This document shows positions 1 through 10,710 of a stretch of 64,000 bases of DNA, piece after piece. The translations under genes and the position numbers were made by a program. This stretch comes from Sacculina carcini (lineage: Eukaryota > Arthropoda > Thecostraca > Sacculinidae), in assembly GCA_916048095.2 (NCBI GenBank), contig OU696572.1, positions 7,839,454 to 7,903,453 of the forward strand. Direction: 5' to 3'. How positions within the stretch are numbered: the stretch's first letter is position 1; each line of letters begins with the position of its first letter. The notes below the pieces were generated by a model. The model saw nothing but the letters and a program-made list of their open reading frames with translations. It had not been told where the DNA came from and did no database searches.

Positions 1-67
1 GGTCACATGAGGCCAGAATTATTAATTATAATTAATAATAAAAATTAGTAAACAAAATAATTATCAT

Positions 68-520
68 TATTAATTACAGGCAAATCCAGTAGCATGGGAA
101 GAGTGCAAGCACTATTACCACCCTAAAGTGGCCCCATGTACTGGAAGCGCCCAAAAGATTCAGAGAGAATTGGAAAATAATAATAAACCAGCATCCGACA
201 ACACTGCATAATGCCACTCCGCCACGTTCCTCAATAAATAACAACAATAAACAAGAATTATGTGATTCAATAAATGACAAGCATCAATAAATAAGAATAT
301 TATTAATAAATAAGTAATAAATAACAGTCAAGAACAATGAATATTAATCAATATACAACAACAGCCAACACTGATTAAAAGTATAATTTAATAAATAACA
401 ACAACCAATAATAGTAATAGAGTATAAAACAAGAATAAAATGAGATTAAATAAAAATAAATATAAAATAAATAACAATACATATAAAATAAATAATAATA
501 AATATGAATAAATAACAATT
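68..520 (-). repeat. AT-rich LINE-3'-end-like dispersed repeat, copy A
   Basis: A block beginning with a recognisable core (ACAGGCAAATCCAGTAGCAT, then a CCACCCTAAAGTGG inverted pair) followed by hundreds of bases of AATAAATAACAACA-type sequence. The same core and tail recur in the same orientation at 60476-61135. Read on the minus strand, the core ends in a TAA-rich tail, as LINE 3' ends do, so this is inferred to be the 3' end of a minus-oriented LINE. No coding sequence is visible in it. Confidence 0.6.
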
Positions 521-898
521 CGCTAGTAATTGGCCAATCCAATAGCTGTTGTGCAGAGGACGTCGGTGTGGTTTATTTCGCTCTCCTGACTCTACCATTT
601 GAATTTTGAGTTGTGGCGTATCGTGTATTGTGTACTCATTACTCTTTCAGTTCGTAGCTCATTTACTCTGATTCATTTGTCAGTGTCACCGCCTAGTCAA
701 CTGTATGCATGTATGTCTGTATGTCTATGAGTGTGAATGTGTGCCAAGTCTAAGTGCACCTGGTTTGTATGCTCGTCTGTAGCCTCCAGACGGGAATTTG
801 ATTGGTCACGTTTATTGTGTGTTACTCATATGTGCATGCTTGCTTGTATGTGCGACTAGTGTGTTTGCGTGTGTAAGTATGGTTCATGTGACCGAGAT
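521..898. other. non-coding interval, possible 5' LTR of the BEL/Pao element
   Basis: No convincing reading frame. The sequence becomes TG-rich between about 700 and 880 and leads into a TATA box and initiator-like site. By position in front of the BEL/Pao gag remnant it may be the U3 part of a 5' LTR, but no matching 3' copy could be aligned by eye. Confidence 0.3.
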
Positions 899-941
899 TA
901 TATAAATGCCCAACGCGGTGATCAAAGAGGCAGTTGGGCAT
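899..941 (+). promoter_or_regulatory. TATA box, initiator and 9-bp inverted repeat (candidate LTR promoter)
   Basis: TATATAA at 899-905 is followed about 31 bp later by GCAGTTG (930-936), a spacing typical of a TATA-initiator core promoter. ATGCCCAAC (906-914) and GTTGGGCAT (933-941) are a perfect inverted repeat bracketing the start site. A module with the same layout but different stem bases lies at 7434-7480, on the other side of the BEL/Pao element. Inference: these are the promoters of the two LTRs of that element or of a relative. Confidence 0.4.
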
Positions 942-1159
942 TGTGTGTCTGTTGTCGAGCGAGATCCGCGTCTCGTCGCCTTCCGCCGCTACAATATATT
1001 GTCATTAAACCAAAGTTTTATTGTGTGGACCACTTAGCCACACTGTTAAACATACAGTTACAGATACAGTTAAACATATTCTGCAGCTTTTATATATTGT
1101 TACCTATATATCTATTATCAAATTTTACATTAATCCAATCGACTGAAGAATTAATTCAC

Positions 1160-2069
1160 TTATTTAAGGTCAGTTATGAAAGCAGATGTCAGTATTGCTA
1201 TTGAAGGTCTTGCATTGTCAGGCTAGAACTATCAGATTACATGCGACCTGTTGAAGAAAGCTTGGCTGCAAAGATAAATTTCTTCATATTCAACAGCTTT
1301 TGGAATCAGGTGATGGGTTTCATAAAAGCAAAGATAAGTTGACTTATGTGAAATCATTGCAAGTAGTTTTGCTCAAGCATCTTCGTAGTCTTGATGTTGT
1401 CAGCATCACTGGATACCAGTTTGGTGTGATTTTGACGCCCTTGATTTTGTCACGTCTGCCTGGTGACTTCCGTATGTAATGGGCTAGATCTTCATCTGGA
1501 AAAGGTCAATTAAGTCATTTGCTGGATTTTCTTGAGTCGGAGATTCAACGTAGGGAGCGTGTCATCAGCTTTACGACGATCATCTGATCCAAGCAGTGTA
1601 CGCAGTCGGAGAGGTCCAGGGGTCCTGTGCCTTCCAGCATGAAGAACGAATCTCGGAGGTCAGTACGAGTGGCAACGACGTCGGCTCTTAGTGATCCGGC
1701 CATTGTTGGTGTTTGTACTTTTTGTGGTGAGTTGCATGATTGTAAACAGTGTCCGAACGAGAAAAAGATGACTATCAAGGACAGAATTGATTGAATCAAG
1801 AGATTAAATGTATGTTTTTGTGCTTGCGTCTCGGCCATCGGGCTAAACAATATCATGAGCGGTGTTCTCATTGTAGCAAACGTTCCCATATGATTTGTTG
1901 TTATGTCTATGCAATCCGTAGTCAGCGGGATAACCAGGATAACACCGAGGTTAAAGTGCCAAATATTGGGGAACCATCCAATGTTTCGCTTTCTTGCTCT
2001 GTACCAGAACTCTGTGTATCTTGCTCTGTATCTGAACTCATGTGTCCTAGCAACTTGCTGAAAAACTAA
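1160..2069 (+). pseudogene. BEL/Pao gag remnant with zinc knuckle
   Basis: From about 1160 a frame reads through IEGLALSG, a stop, and NYQITCDLL, which resembles the DUF1759 gag domain of BEL/Pao elements. Downstream, at 1797-1920, is a CFLCLRLGHRAKQYHERC stretch followed by CSHCSKRSHMICC. This matches the paired Cys/His motif of Pao gag proteins, although the last cysteine of the first knuckle is displaced by a Tyr. At least two frames and several stops are involved, and the N-terminal gag region seems to be missing. It cannot encode a functional gag. Confidence 0.75.
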
Positions 2070-2279
2070 AACCTAGGTGTGCTGCATCGACAAAGTTCAT
2101 TATGCTGTTTTGGTGGAAGCAAGGTCAGCTTAGATAAGCATAATTTAACTTAACTTAACATAACTTAAGTATAGAAGTTGTCAGTTATTGTCACGACTCT
2201 GTGCCGCATAATATCAATGTCTTGCAGGTTCCTCAGATTAATGCGCCTGTTTGTCCTCCAGTGTTAACTCGAGACTGTC

Positions 2280-4031
2280 TAGACCACTTTGCAGGTCTCC
2301 CACTGGCATGAGACTTCATCGCCGAAGACGGCGTCAGCCAGGTGGTGGACATTTTGATTGGTCTTGACTTGTTCTGGTCTTTGATGTGGACTGAGTTTGT
2401 TAGAAGTTCACAGGGATATGTTGCTCAGAAATCAGTTTTCGGTTGGGTTGTCTCGGGATGTTCCTCTAGATCCGGTTTAGACTATACGTCTGGGTTTCAG
2501 TTACTTTGCACCAGTGGGCTATCTCCCCAAGCTGTGGCCAATTTGTAGGATTTGGATTAGATTGGAATCAATGATAGTTCTGTCGACTATACTCCCAATA
2601 ATATTCTTGAACATTTCAATGAATCGCTCCGCTTTGATAAAAGCGAAACTCGATATGTTGTTTTCTTCCTTCGAAAGAAAGCAAATCGTCTGACATTATT
2701 AATAACTATTGTATCGCTTGTCGTCGATTTTTGACCAAAACCCGTCGGCTAAAGCGGAAACCGGAGTTGATGCGCGCGTATGATGCGGTGACGAAGGAAA
2801 TGTCAGACACTTCTGTTGTAGAGGTTGTGCCTTCAGTAGATAACCATGTGGGATCACCTGTTTTCTACCTGTCACATCGACCTGTGGTGCGAGGCAAGCA
2901 CCACGACAAGAGTGCGGCCAGTTTGTTATGCCTCGCGGAAGGCAGTAATGGTGTATCGTTGAATGACTGTTTACTGGTCCGTCTCTTCTACCTGTGCTTG
3001 CTGAGATATTGATGCGTTTTCGCAGGTGGCGTTATGTAATCTCTGCTGATATATCTGAAGCCTTCTGGCAACTTTTGTTGAATCCTTCAGACAGAGATAT
3101 GCATAAATTGTTGTGGTGGCGAAATGGCGACGTGTTGTTTTCGCTTTAGAAGAGTACCATTTGGTTACTGAAGCAGCCCATTTCTGCTTAATGCTACAAT
3201 AAATTTTCACCTAGAGCACAGTGAGCCAACCCGCGCTATAAGAGTTCAAATCAAACCTCTATGTTGATGATTTTCTCTCTAGCGCAGATTCGGCAGAAAC
3301 AGCGTCAGATATATTTGAAGGCACTAGAAGAGTTTTGCAGAGTGCCGGTATGAACCTTTGTAAGCTAGGCACAAGAGCTAGGCACTCGATCCGTGTTCAA
3401 TAAGGCACTGAATGAGCCATCATTAGTTGGTAGTAACTTTTCAGAGTCTCGCAAAATACTTGGTGTTTATTGGTCTAATGAGCTAGACGTGTTTTCTGGA
3501 ATGGATATTTCAAGGGAATTGTTTGCCACAAAGATATTAGTGCTGAGTTTTGTCGCTCAACTATGTGATCCCCTTGGGTTTTCGATTCCGTTTTGCGTGA
3601 TAGCCAAGTGTCTTTTTCAAGGATTTGGAAGTTGAATTTGGGATGGAACGCTCCGCTGTCAGCTGAACTCCAGGACCGTTTCAATAATTGGGTTGGCGAG
3701 CTAAGTTTGTTGGAGAGCATTCAAATCCCCAGAACGTATTTTCAAACGGACTGGGCACAGTTAAATAAGTTGCATGTTCATGCATTCGGCGATGCGTCGC
3801 CACGTGGATACGGAGCCGCAGTTTATCTAAATTTTTATGACGGTACATCAAAGAGTCTGTCATTTGTCATGTCGAAAGGAAAAGTGGTTCCTGTCAAAGT
3901 AGTTCACCACGACTGGAAATATTGGGTAGCTTATCTGCATTTCGATTGGTAAAATTCGTTATATCTGCTCTTGGAGTTCCAGCCGAAACACGTTACACTT
4001 GTTTATGGACAGATTTTATGATCGTGCTGGG
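2280..4031 (+). pseudogene. BEL/Pao protease, reverse transcriptase and RNase H, broken by insertion
   Basis: At 2342-2466 the frame reads VDILIGLDLFW and later FGWVVSG, the signature of the Pao protease region. At 2821-2985 it reads VGSPVFYLSHRPVVR and NGVSLNDCL, the start of the reverse transcriptase domain. KILGVYW and LCDPLGF follow at about 3450-3580, and the RNase H start HAFGDASPRGYGAAVYL lies near 3779-3829. A frame change near 3945 continues RNase H as VKFVISALGVPAETRY until the insertion at 4032. Multiple stops and at least two frameshifts make this a dead copy. Decay here is far greater than in the Gypsy element at 34-38 kb, so this element is older. Confidence 0.85.
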
Positions 4032-4346
4032 TAGTTGTTATTTGTGTTTATAGGGTGCACCAGCCTCTGGGACCATACAGCACCCCTAGTCTATTTACAG
4101 CCAAAATACCCTAAAATGATGGACATGAGGAATGTAATGATGAAATAAATAAGTGTGATAGTGAACAAAATGAATGCCAAAGTCAAGAGATAAAACTCAA
4201 TAAACAATTCTAAAAGGCAAAAGCCGTACAAACCAAAAAGGCGGCCATCAATGACCACCGACTGCTCCTCTCCAAGAACCTTGTCAATAGTCTGAACGGA
4301 TCCAAGAAAACGTTGATGCGCCTCTGAGAATGATGGACATTCTGCA
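4032..4346 (-). mobile_element. 5'-truncated I-like LINE fragment with 9-bp target duplication
   Basis: This segment is homologous to the 3' end of the large I-like element (about 7483-7810), including GGGTGCACC next to the tail and the coding stretch SQRRINVFLDPF on the minus strand (SQRRVNVVLDPF in the large copy). It is flanked by CGTGCTGGG at 4023-4031 and again at 4347-4355, a 9-bp target-site duplication, and the BEL RNase H sequence resumes directly afterwards. It is a textbook 5'-truncated LINE insertion and proves that the I-like family moved after the BEL element arrived. Confidence 0.85.
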
Positions 4347-6314
4347 CGTGCTGGGCTGGATATGTGGCGAATCTACTCGTTGGAAGCAATTTGCTGCCAA
4401 TCGAGTGAGGGAGATACAATCTTTGATCCTGCCGTCTTATTGGAAGCATTGTCCGGGAGATGTAAAACCGACCGATCATGGTGCTCCATTAGACAAATCC
4501 GACTCGAATCGTAAATCCGACTCGTGGTGCTTCCATTAGACAAATTTTGAGTGATAGCTCCTGGTTTAGAGGACCTGAGAGTTTGTTTGTTGAGGATTTC
4601 AGTACTGCGTCCAACGATGCGGTTCTTGACTTGGAGGAAGAAAGAGAAGAACAGCCGTCGGTGTTGAAAGCGGCTCAACCTCCAAACATGGGTGGTTCGT
4701 TTCATGTAGAATGTTGGAGTAGCTTTATCAAGGCCTTTTATATCGTTGGTTGGGTTCGAAGACTCACTATCAATTGTCGCTCTGTGAAGAAGCTATCTCA
4801 TTGTCCTTCTGCCAAGGAAATTGTTGAGGCTAAAATAGATGTGATCCGTGACACATAGGCTCAATCATTTTTGTCAGACATAACCTCCATTCGTGCAGGT
4901 TTGCCGGTGAAAGGCGATTTGGTAAAGCTCCCATCGTTTTTAGACAACAAGGTTGTTTTGCGAGTAGGCGGTCGTATACAGTTGTCGTCCGATTCGTATG
5001 CAGCAAAGCACCCGATAATTCTTCCTCGCTGGCATTTGGCTAAATTGATTGTTATCCATTTGCATTGGCTAATGAAACACGCCGGTGTTTCTTCGTTGTT
5101 GACTAGTATTAGTGAGCAATACTGTATAATTGGAGTGGGACGACCGGCAAGGTCCGTAGTGAAGCTCTGCGTTCTTGTGCAAAATTTAGTGGTAAACCAT
5201 GCAAAGTTGCTATTGGTTCACTTCCTGAACATCATGTGACAGGTTCAGTGCCTTTTTCGCAGACAGGCGTCGATCATGTTGGATCCGTTCTTTGCTGAGA
5301 CAGAAAAGGTCAAAAATTGTATATTTGTTTATTCAGTTGCGCTTGTGTTCGCGCTATTCATCTTGAACTTGTTGAACAAGGTTTGTAGCAAGACGAGGGT
5401 TGCCCAGCCTAGTACAATCCGATAACACCCGAACGTCCGATTTTTGCTTGCATTTGAGGTTTGTAGCAAGCCGAGGGTTGCCCAGTCTACTACAATCTGA
5501 TAACGCCCGAACGTTCCATTGTGCCGCAGATTCTCTTCAGCGTCAGTTTCTCTCATCTTGACTTCTGTTGGAAATTTATCGTTCCTTGTGCACATGATGG
5601 GGAGGATATTGGGAGTGTCAAGTGAGGAGCGAAAATAGTTTGCTTAAGCGTACCCTGGGAAGCAGCACTTTGCGCTGCTCTGCATTGGAGACTTTGTTAT
5701 GTGAGGTCGAAGCTCTTGTCAACTCGCGTCCGTTGAGCTTTGTAGGTGATTGTGTCTAGGAGATCAAGCCATTACACCTCATTTTTTGATCGAGCGAGCC
5801 TCGCATTTATCTTCAGTCAGCTGTCTAAGCCAGTTTGCAATTTTCTCGTTGCGGTTTGATAGCGACTGACAAGTAACGCGTAGCTCTGCTAAATGAATTT
5901 CGGAATCGTTGGAACCTTGAGTATGGAACCACGTTTTCTTCTCATTCATTCATCAAAACAGTGTCGTGAGAACAGTCTCAAAGTGGGTTCTGTGGTTTTG
6001 ATTTCGGACGACCGAGTTGCCAGATTTCGGTGGTCTCTCGGATTCGTAGAGCTTCATTGTGGTAGTGATGATGTTGCCCGTTCTACCAGGTTGAGGACGG
6101 CTGGAGGGACTCTGGTACGACCATTGCAACGTTTGCATCATCTAGAGGCTTTGGATTCATCCCACCTTGGTAGTCACCTTATATTGGAGCTGGTGACAGG
6201 GCCGTGTATAACCCTGCTACCACAGAAGAAAGTGTACATTATTTGCAAATGACCCGTACAACGCGTAGTGGGAGAGTATCTCGCCCCCCTAAATACTTGG
6301 AGAATTACGTATAA
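4347..6314 (+). pseudogene. BEL/Pao RNase H end, integrase and C-terminal tail
   Basis: The frame resumes with ESTRWKQFAANRVREIQ, found at the RNase H-integrase junction of Pao polyproteins. VLRVGGRIQ and HPIILPRWHLAKLIV at about 4945-5060 match the integrase N-terminal zinc region. The catalytic core from 5240 to 5890 is unreadable because of stops and a 78-bp tandem duplication. At 5990-6170 the pattern WSLGFVELHCG ... VRPLQRLHHLE matches the C-terminal domain after integrase. A short last frame, 6249-6314, ends TRSGRVSRPPKYLENYV, the usual basic tail of such polyproteins. Confidence 0.8.
5381..5536 (+). repeat. 78-bp tandem duplication inside BEL integrase
   Basis: GTTTGTAGCAAGACGAGGGT starting at 5381 recurs as GTTTGTAGCAAGCCGAGGGT at 5459. 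The following sequence is also similar (GCCCAGCCTAGTACAATCCG against GCCCAGTCTACTACAATCTG). The unit is 78 bp with several mismatches. It lies in the integrase region, so it adds to the inactivation of the element. Confidence 0.8.
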
Positions 6315-6428
6315 ATGGTGTTTGGCTTGAAATTCAGTCGAGCGTCAGCAGTCGAGCAGTGAGGTTGTGTGCGGTGCTGGTGTGGTGTTTACGTTTTATG
6401 TGCGAGTAAGAGGTATTTTGTGTCGGTT

Positions 6429-6980
6429 ATGTCTTCCAAAACGGAGCTGAGAGACGCGATGCTGGAGTGTCTGAGGGACAAGGAAGTCCTCCAGCTCATT
6501 TGGCAAAACCTGATTGAGCCGGCTATACAGAAAGCGGTGGAGAGCCGCGACAAGAAGATCGAGGAACTCGAGCTTCAGCTAGACCAAACTGAGGACAGAG
6601 TCAACCAGCTGAAGCAATTTGCACGACGGCAAAATGTGTGTATTTCTGGCGTGCCCGAGGATGCTTTTGAAAACCCGCAGCGGCTTGTCGAAGAGGTCGC
6701 GAAGGAGCTTGCCGTTGAGATAGCGCCGGATAACATCGAAAGTGTTCATCACATCGGCGAAGCAGCCCCAGGACGCACCAGAAAGGTGCTAGTACGTTTC
6801 AACCGCTACCGAAAACGTGAGGAATTTTACAGAGCCCGCAAAAATCTCCATAAAAAGCGAGTCTACATCAATGACCATCTGACGCCGCATAACAGCAAGT
6901 TGCTGTATGAATGCAGACAACTGAAAAAACAGGGTAAGCTGTTCGCCACGTGGACTGATAATGGTAACGTTAAAATTGTG
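6429..6980 (+). pseudogene. orphan LINE ORF1 (coiled coil plus RRM-like domain)
   Basis: An open frame starts at MSSKTELRDAMLECL and runs about 184 codons before homology stops. A coiled coil near residues 35-75 (EELELQLDQTEDRVNQL) is followed by RQNVCISGVPEDA, HHIGEA, KVLVRFNRYRKREEFYRARK and INDHLTPHNSKLLYE. This is the pattern of LINE ORF1 proteins of the L1/CR1/Tx1 sort: trimerising coiled coil, RRM, and C-terminal nucleic-acid-binding domain. After about 6980 the sequence changes to TG-rich repeat with no ORF2. The intact reading frame is notable beside the wrecked BEL element, but no partner ORF is present, so I treat it as a fragment. A domesticated gene is possible but unsupported. 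Confidence 0.65.
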
Positions 6981-7027
6981 GCGTGTCATGCATATTTTAT
7001 TCATTGTATAAATGTGTGTATATTTAA

Positions 7028-7275
7028 ATGTGTATGCGTGCGCGTATGCGTTTATATGTATGTGCCGCACGTGTTTGTATGTTTGTGTGGCATGCCTTCT
7101 AGAATGTTCGGTGTAGGTTAGGTGACGTGTGTCTGCGTACAACCAGCAAACACGCTTGTTGCATGTGTATACGTGTGCGTATGTGTCTCTATGTATGTGC
7201 CGCATGTGTCTGTATGTTTGTGTGGCATGCGTTCTAGAATATTCCATGTAGGTTAGGTGACGTGTGTGTGCGTGT
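7028..7275 (+). repeat. ~130-bp tandem duplication, TG-rich
   Basis: Two adjacent copies share the order TATGTATGTGCCGCA, GTATGTTTGTGTGGCATGC, TTCTAGAAT and GTAGGTTAGGTGACGTGTG. They are separated by a period of about 130 bp and differ by scattered substitutions. There is no coding content. Confidence 0.75.
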
Positions 7276-7433
7276 TAGCTTGCGAAAATAGTTCAGCCAA
7301 TCACAGTAGCCTACGTGCTGGCGTGATCACATAGCTACCAATCGGGTGGTTACATTTGTCTTTTGCTATTGCCTGGCCAATTGTGTTCCAATGTTCATAC
7401 GCGGTAGGGTCGATGCACACGCACGGCCAAGTT

Positions 7434-7482
7434 TATTTAAGTCCCGTCGCCTCGGTGCGCGGGCAGTTAGACTGGGACTTTG
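7434..7482 (+). promoter_or_regulatory. TATA box, initiator and 7-bp inverted repeat (candidate LTR promoter, interrupted)
   Basis: TATTTAA at 7434-7440 precedes GCAGTTA at 7463-7469. AAGTCCC (7439-7445) pairs with GGGACTT (7474-7480). The layout equals that at 899-941 with different stem bases. The I-like LINE inserted immediately after, at 7483, duplicating CTGGGACTTTG. Inference: this could be the 3' LTR of the BEL/Pao element split by the LINE, with the remainder beyond 16878. Confidence 0.35.
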
Positions 7483-7662
7483 ATTGATTGATTGATTGAT
7501 TATTTCGTTTTTTGGGGTGCACCGGCCTCTAGGACCATATGGCACCCCCCAGTCTGTTGTTAACTAAATTATACTAAAACTATGCAAATGATCGTAATGG
7601 AGCAATGAAATAAATAAGCGTGAGGGTGAATGATATGAAAATGAAAGTCAGAAGAATAAAAA

Positions 7663-10419
7663 TCAATAAATAGTTTTAAAAGGCAAAAGCCGTAAAAATT
7701 CAAAAATGCGGCCCTCAATGACCGCCGATTGCTCATGTCCCAAAACCTCGTCAATAGTCCGAACGGATCCAAGACAACGTTGACGCGCCTCTGAGAACGA
7801 TGGACATTCCACCAGGATGTGTTGCACGGAGAGACGTGCATTACATGCGCTGCACGTGGGTTCAGGTTGTCCGAGTAGAAGATGTCGATGCGTGTCGTAC
7901 GTGTGACCCACACGCAGACGACAGAGCGCCACCTCCTCGGACCTCTTCCGGCGATAAGAGCACATCCAATGTCCGATTTCGGGCTTCACTGCCCTTAATT
8001 TGTTAGAACCACATTCGTCCCATGAGAGCTGCCAGCGAGAACGGATAAAACGATGTATAATAGGATGAAAGTCCGAATGCGGAATGGGAAAGTTAAAATA
8101 AAATGAATAAAAGTCTCGTTCAGCAGCTCTTTTTGCGGCTCTGTCAGCTCGCTCGTTGCCCAAAATACCAATATGGGCCGGAATCCAGCAGAACTTTACA
8201 CGCTTGCCCTGGTGGTGGATGATATCAAGAGAGATAAAAATCCTCTGTATAAGAGGATGTAAGGAGAAAGACGACAATGACGTTAAAGCACTAAGGGAGT
8301 CGGATAGAACTAAAAACCATGAAAATGAAGATGAGCGAATAAAAACCAGGGCCAGCAGGATAGCGTACAGTTCAGCCGTGTAAATGGAAGCGCTCGGTGG
8401 CAGCGTGCTCGAGCGGCACGTACCTCCACTTACAAAGGCACAACCCACACCACTGGCCGACTCAGACTCATCAGTGTACACGGCAGTATACCGTCCGTAA
8501 GAATGAATTCGCTCCAGTGTGTTTGAGAGAAGCACACTGGGCACTGTACGGTGTTTCGACAGAGCTGCTAGCGAGACGTCGACCTCGGGTGTGACCAATT
8601 CCCAGGGTGACTCCGCCGTGTATTCTTGTCTGAGGACGTCGTTAGCGCCAATCCCGCATGACTCCAGCAGTGCCCTCATTTTGCTGCATAACAGCACAGA
8701 ACACTGAGGTCCTGGAAGGTGCTGCTCAGGCACATGCTGGGAAAATACCATGTCATACGCGGGGTTTTCATGGGTGCTTGCCAGCTTGCAAGAATAACGC
8801 ATGCCCAGCTCTTGACGACGGAGCGCCAGCGGAGCCTCATCAGCCTCAACAAGGAGGCTGACGATTGGCGACGTGCGAAACGCGCCGGTGGCAATGCGTA
8901 TCCCTGCGTGGTGTACGACATTCAAACGGCTTTTTGCTGACTCCGAAGCCAGATCATATACAATGCTGGCGTAATCGAGACGCGACCTGACTAACGAGCG
9001 GTACAGAAGGAGAAGGGACTGTCGATCTGCTCCATACCGCATGCGGGAAACAGTTTTCAGCACATTCAGTGCCTTTAGACATGTGGTTCTCAGCTGTGAA
9101 ATATGGTCGGTGTAGGTCAAGCGCGAGTCCAACGTGACCCCTAAAAACCGAACCGTGCGTTGGAATGAGACAGCACTGCCGTACAATTCCACTTCCATGT
9201 CAGGGCAGGCACCTCGACGGCGGCCGAAGTGTACAGCGACCGTTTTGGACGTCGAGAAGCGGAAGCCGTTACGCGTTCCCCAAGTCTCCATTTTATTCAC
9301 CGCCAGCTGAAGTTGACGCTGGACAGCAACAGTGCTGCGGGAAGAACACCATACGGCGAGGTCGTCCACAAATAGAGACCGTCCAATCGAGGGAGGCAAA
9401 TGATTGTCCATGTCGTTGATCATTATGGCAAAAATGGCCACGCTGAGCACACTACCCTGTGGAACACCTTCTGCCTGATCGAACGAACGAGACAGGGAGT
9501 TCCCCACACGCACACACAATGTGCGGTGCAAAAGGAAATTGTGTACGAACCTCCCCATGTTGCCTCTGACACCACAGCGATGCAGTTTGCGAAGAATTCC
9601 ACGTCGCCATGTGGTGTCATATGCCTTTTCGATGTCAAAGAATATCGCCCCGACGTGGTGACCTCGTGTGAAACTTTCACGTACGCGAGAGTCGATGGTC
9701 ACCAAGTGGTCTAACGTTGAGCGACCCTGGCGAAATCCGCACTGAGCATCATTGAACAGCCGACCGCGTTCCAGAAACCATACCAGCCGTCTGCAAACCA
9801 TTTTCTCAAACAGCTTGCAGAGACTGGAGGTCAGCGATATCGGGCGATAGTCAGACGGGTGATCGCCCGATTTGCCCTCGTGATTCGTGATGGGTATCAC
9901 GATTGCCCGTCGCCAGGAGGCTGGAAACCGCTCACCACTCCTCAGATCATTGAAGACCTGCAGCAAGGTGGACAGCACTGCGGGCGACAGACGTTTCAGC
10001 ATGAGGTTGTGAACCTCATCAGGGCCTTCAGCGACATCGCGAAGCGATCGCAAGGCTGTTCTCAGCTCAGATGCAGAAAAATCGCTGTTGATTGACAGCT
10101 GACAGCTGGTGGAGAAATCAACGGGTGATCTCTCGCACTGCTGTTTGATCACCGCAAAATCAGGGTCGTCTACGTTTGCACGACAGCGCTCCGCTAAATG
10201 TCGGCCAATTCCGTCAGCAACATGCTCCGGATCTATCACGTCCACGCCACTGATCTTCAGATAAGGCAGTGGAGTGGGACGGTACTTCCCAGAGATGCGC
10301 TTTATACGGTCCCATATGGTGGATATAGGACAATGACGATTAATGCTAGACACATAGGACACCCACGAGGCCCGCTTCGCCTCGCGAAAGGTCCATACAA
10401 GGTCAAACATTAAAATCAT
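7663..10419 (-). pseudogene. I-like ORF2 lacking most of its endonuclease: reverse transcriptase plus RNase H
   Basis: A 918-codon open frame. The reverse transcriptase covers roughly residues 150-420, with DYRPISLTS, motif A FDIEKAYD, GVPQGSVLS and the catalytic FVDD box. RNase H follows at about residues 640-760 with its acidic residues visible in YTDES, YTAELYA, LSDSLSAL and NERADRAAK, and then the GHW and CSACNARLSVQHILVECP region typical of I and Jockey ORF2 tails. The upstream endonuclease is represented only by about 48 codons in another frame (10405-10552, starting MSILQWNIRG and reading ILAIQETKL), and the junction lies near 10405. This indicates an internal deletion of roughly 200 codons plus a frame change. 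Apart from that lesion the frame is undamaged, implying fairly recent insertion. Confidence 0.9.
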
Positions 10420-10552
10420 GAATACTAAAATACGAAGTTAAGAGCTTAGTCTCCTGTATTGCTAAAATCGATGGTTGTCGGAAGTGTAAAATATGCAGTA
10501 AATCATTAAAATTCGGTCTAATACCTCTAATATTCCATTGTAAAATGGACAT
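10405..10552 (-). pseudogene. residual N-terminus of I-like ORF2 endonuclease
   Basis: The frame starting at 10552 reads MSILQWNIRGIRPNFNDLL and then SILAIQETKL. These are the first two motifs (catalytic Asn and Glu) of the apurinic-type endonuclease of LINE ORF2 proteins. It ends at a stop where it meets the reverse-transcriptase linker frame. The rest of the domain, including the His and SDH motifs, is absent. Confidence 0.8.
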
Positions 10553-10636
10553 AAAATAAATATAGTAGAATAAAATACAAAAAGATACTCCCGTTAAAAA
10601 GGCACATATACACTAAAAACCAGGTAGCACAGGTAC

Positions 10637-10710
10637 CTAATCGCATCGCTTGGCCGATCGTCCTCTCTCCGCGTCAGGTGGGGACCCACTTGGAGAGGCC
10701 GAGAGCTTCC
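10637..10710 (-). pseudogene. 3' end of the I-like ORF1, separated by the hAT insertion
   Basis: On the minus strand the ORF1 frame arriving at the hAT right border resumes left of the transposon after removal of one copy of GCTTAGAG. It then runs into a TAG at 10637-10639 after about 25 codons rich in Ser, Pro and Arg. This confirms that the transposon interrupted a previously continuous ORF1. ORF2 would begin about 85 bp downstream. Confidence 0.8.

Larger units (their letters stand above)
1150..6314 (+). mobile_element. degenerate BEL/Pao LTR retrotransposon
   Basis: In order on the plus strand are a DUF1759-like gag remnant, a CCHC/Cys-rich gag tail, an aspartic-protease region, reverse transcriptase, RNase H, an integrase N-terminal region and the C-terminal tail typical of Pao polyproteins. 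All parts are broken by stops and frameshifts. A 315-bp I-like fragment interrupts RNase H (4032-4346) and a 78-bp tandem duplication interrupts integrase (5381-5536). Paired LTRs were not demonstrated. The family call rests on domain order and motif resemblance and is strong; the element boundaries are uncertain. Confidence 0.85.

Noticed and set aside
6789-7247. Minus-strand frame with THATQTYRHMRHIH repeats
   Set aside because: Shadow of the plus-strand ORF1 and the TG-rich duplication.
8156-10413. Numerous plus-strand frames of 60-104 codons across 8-10.4 kb
   Set aside because: Antisense shadows of the 918-codon I-like ORF2.
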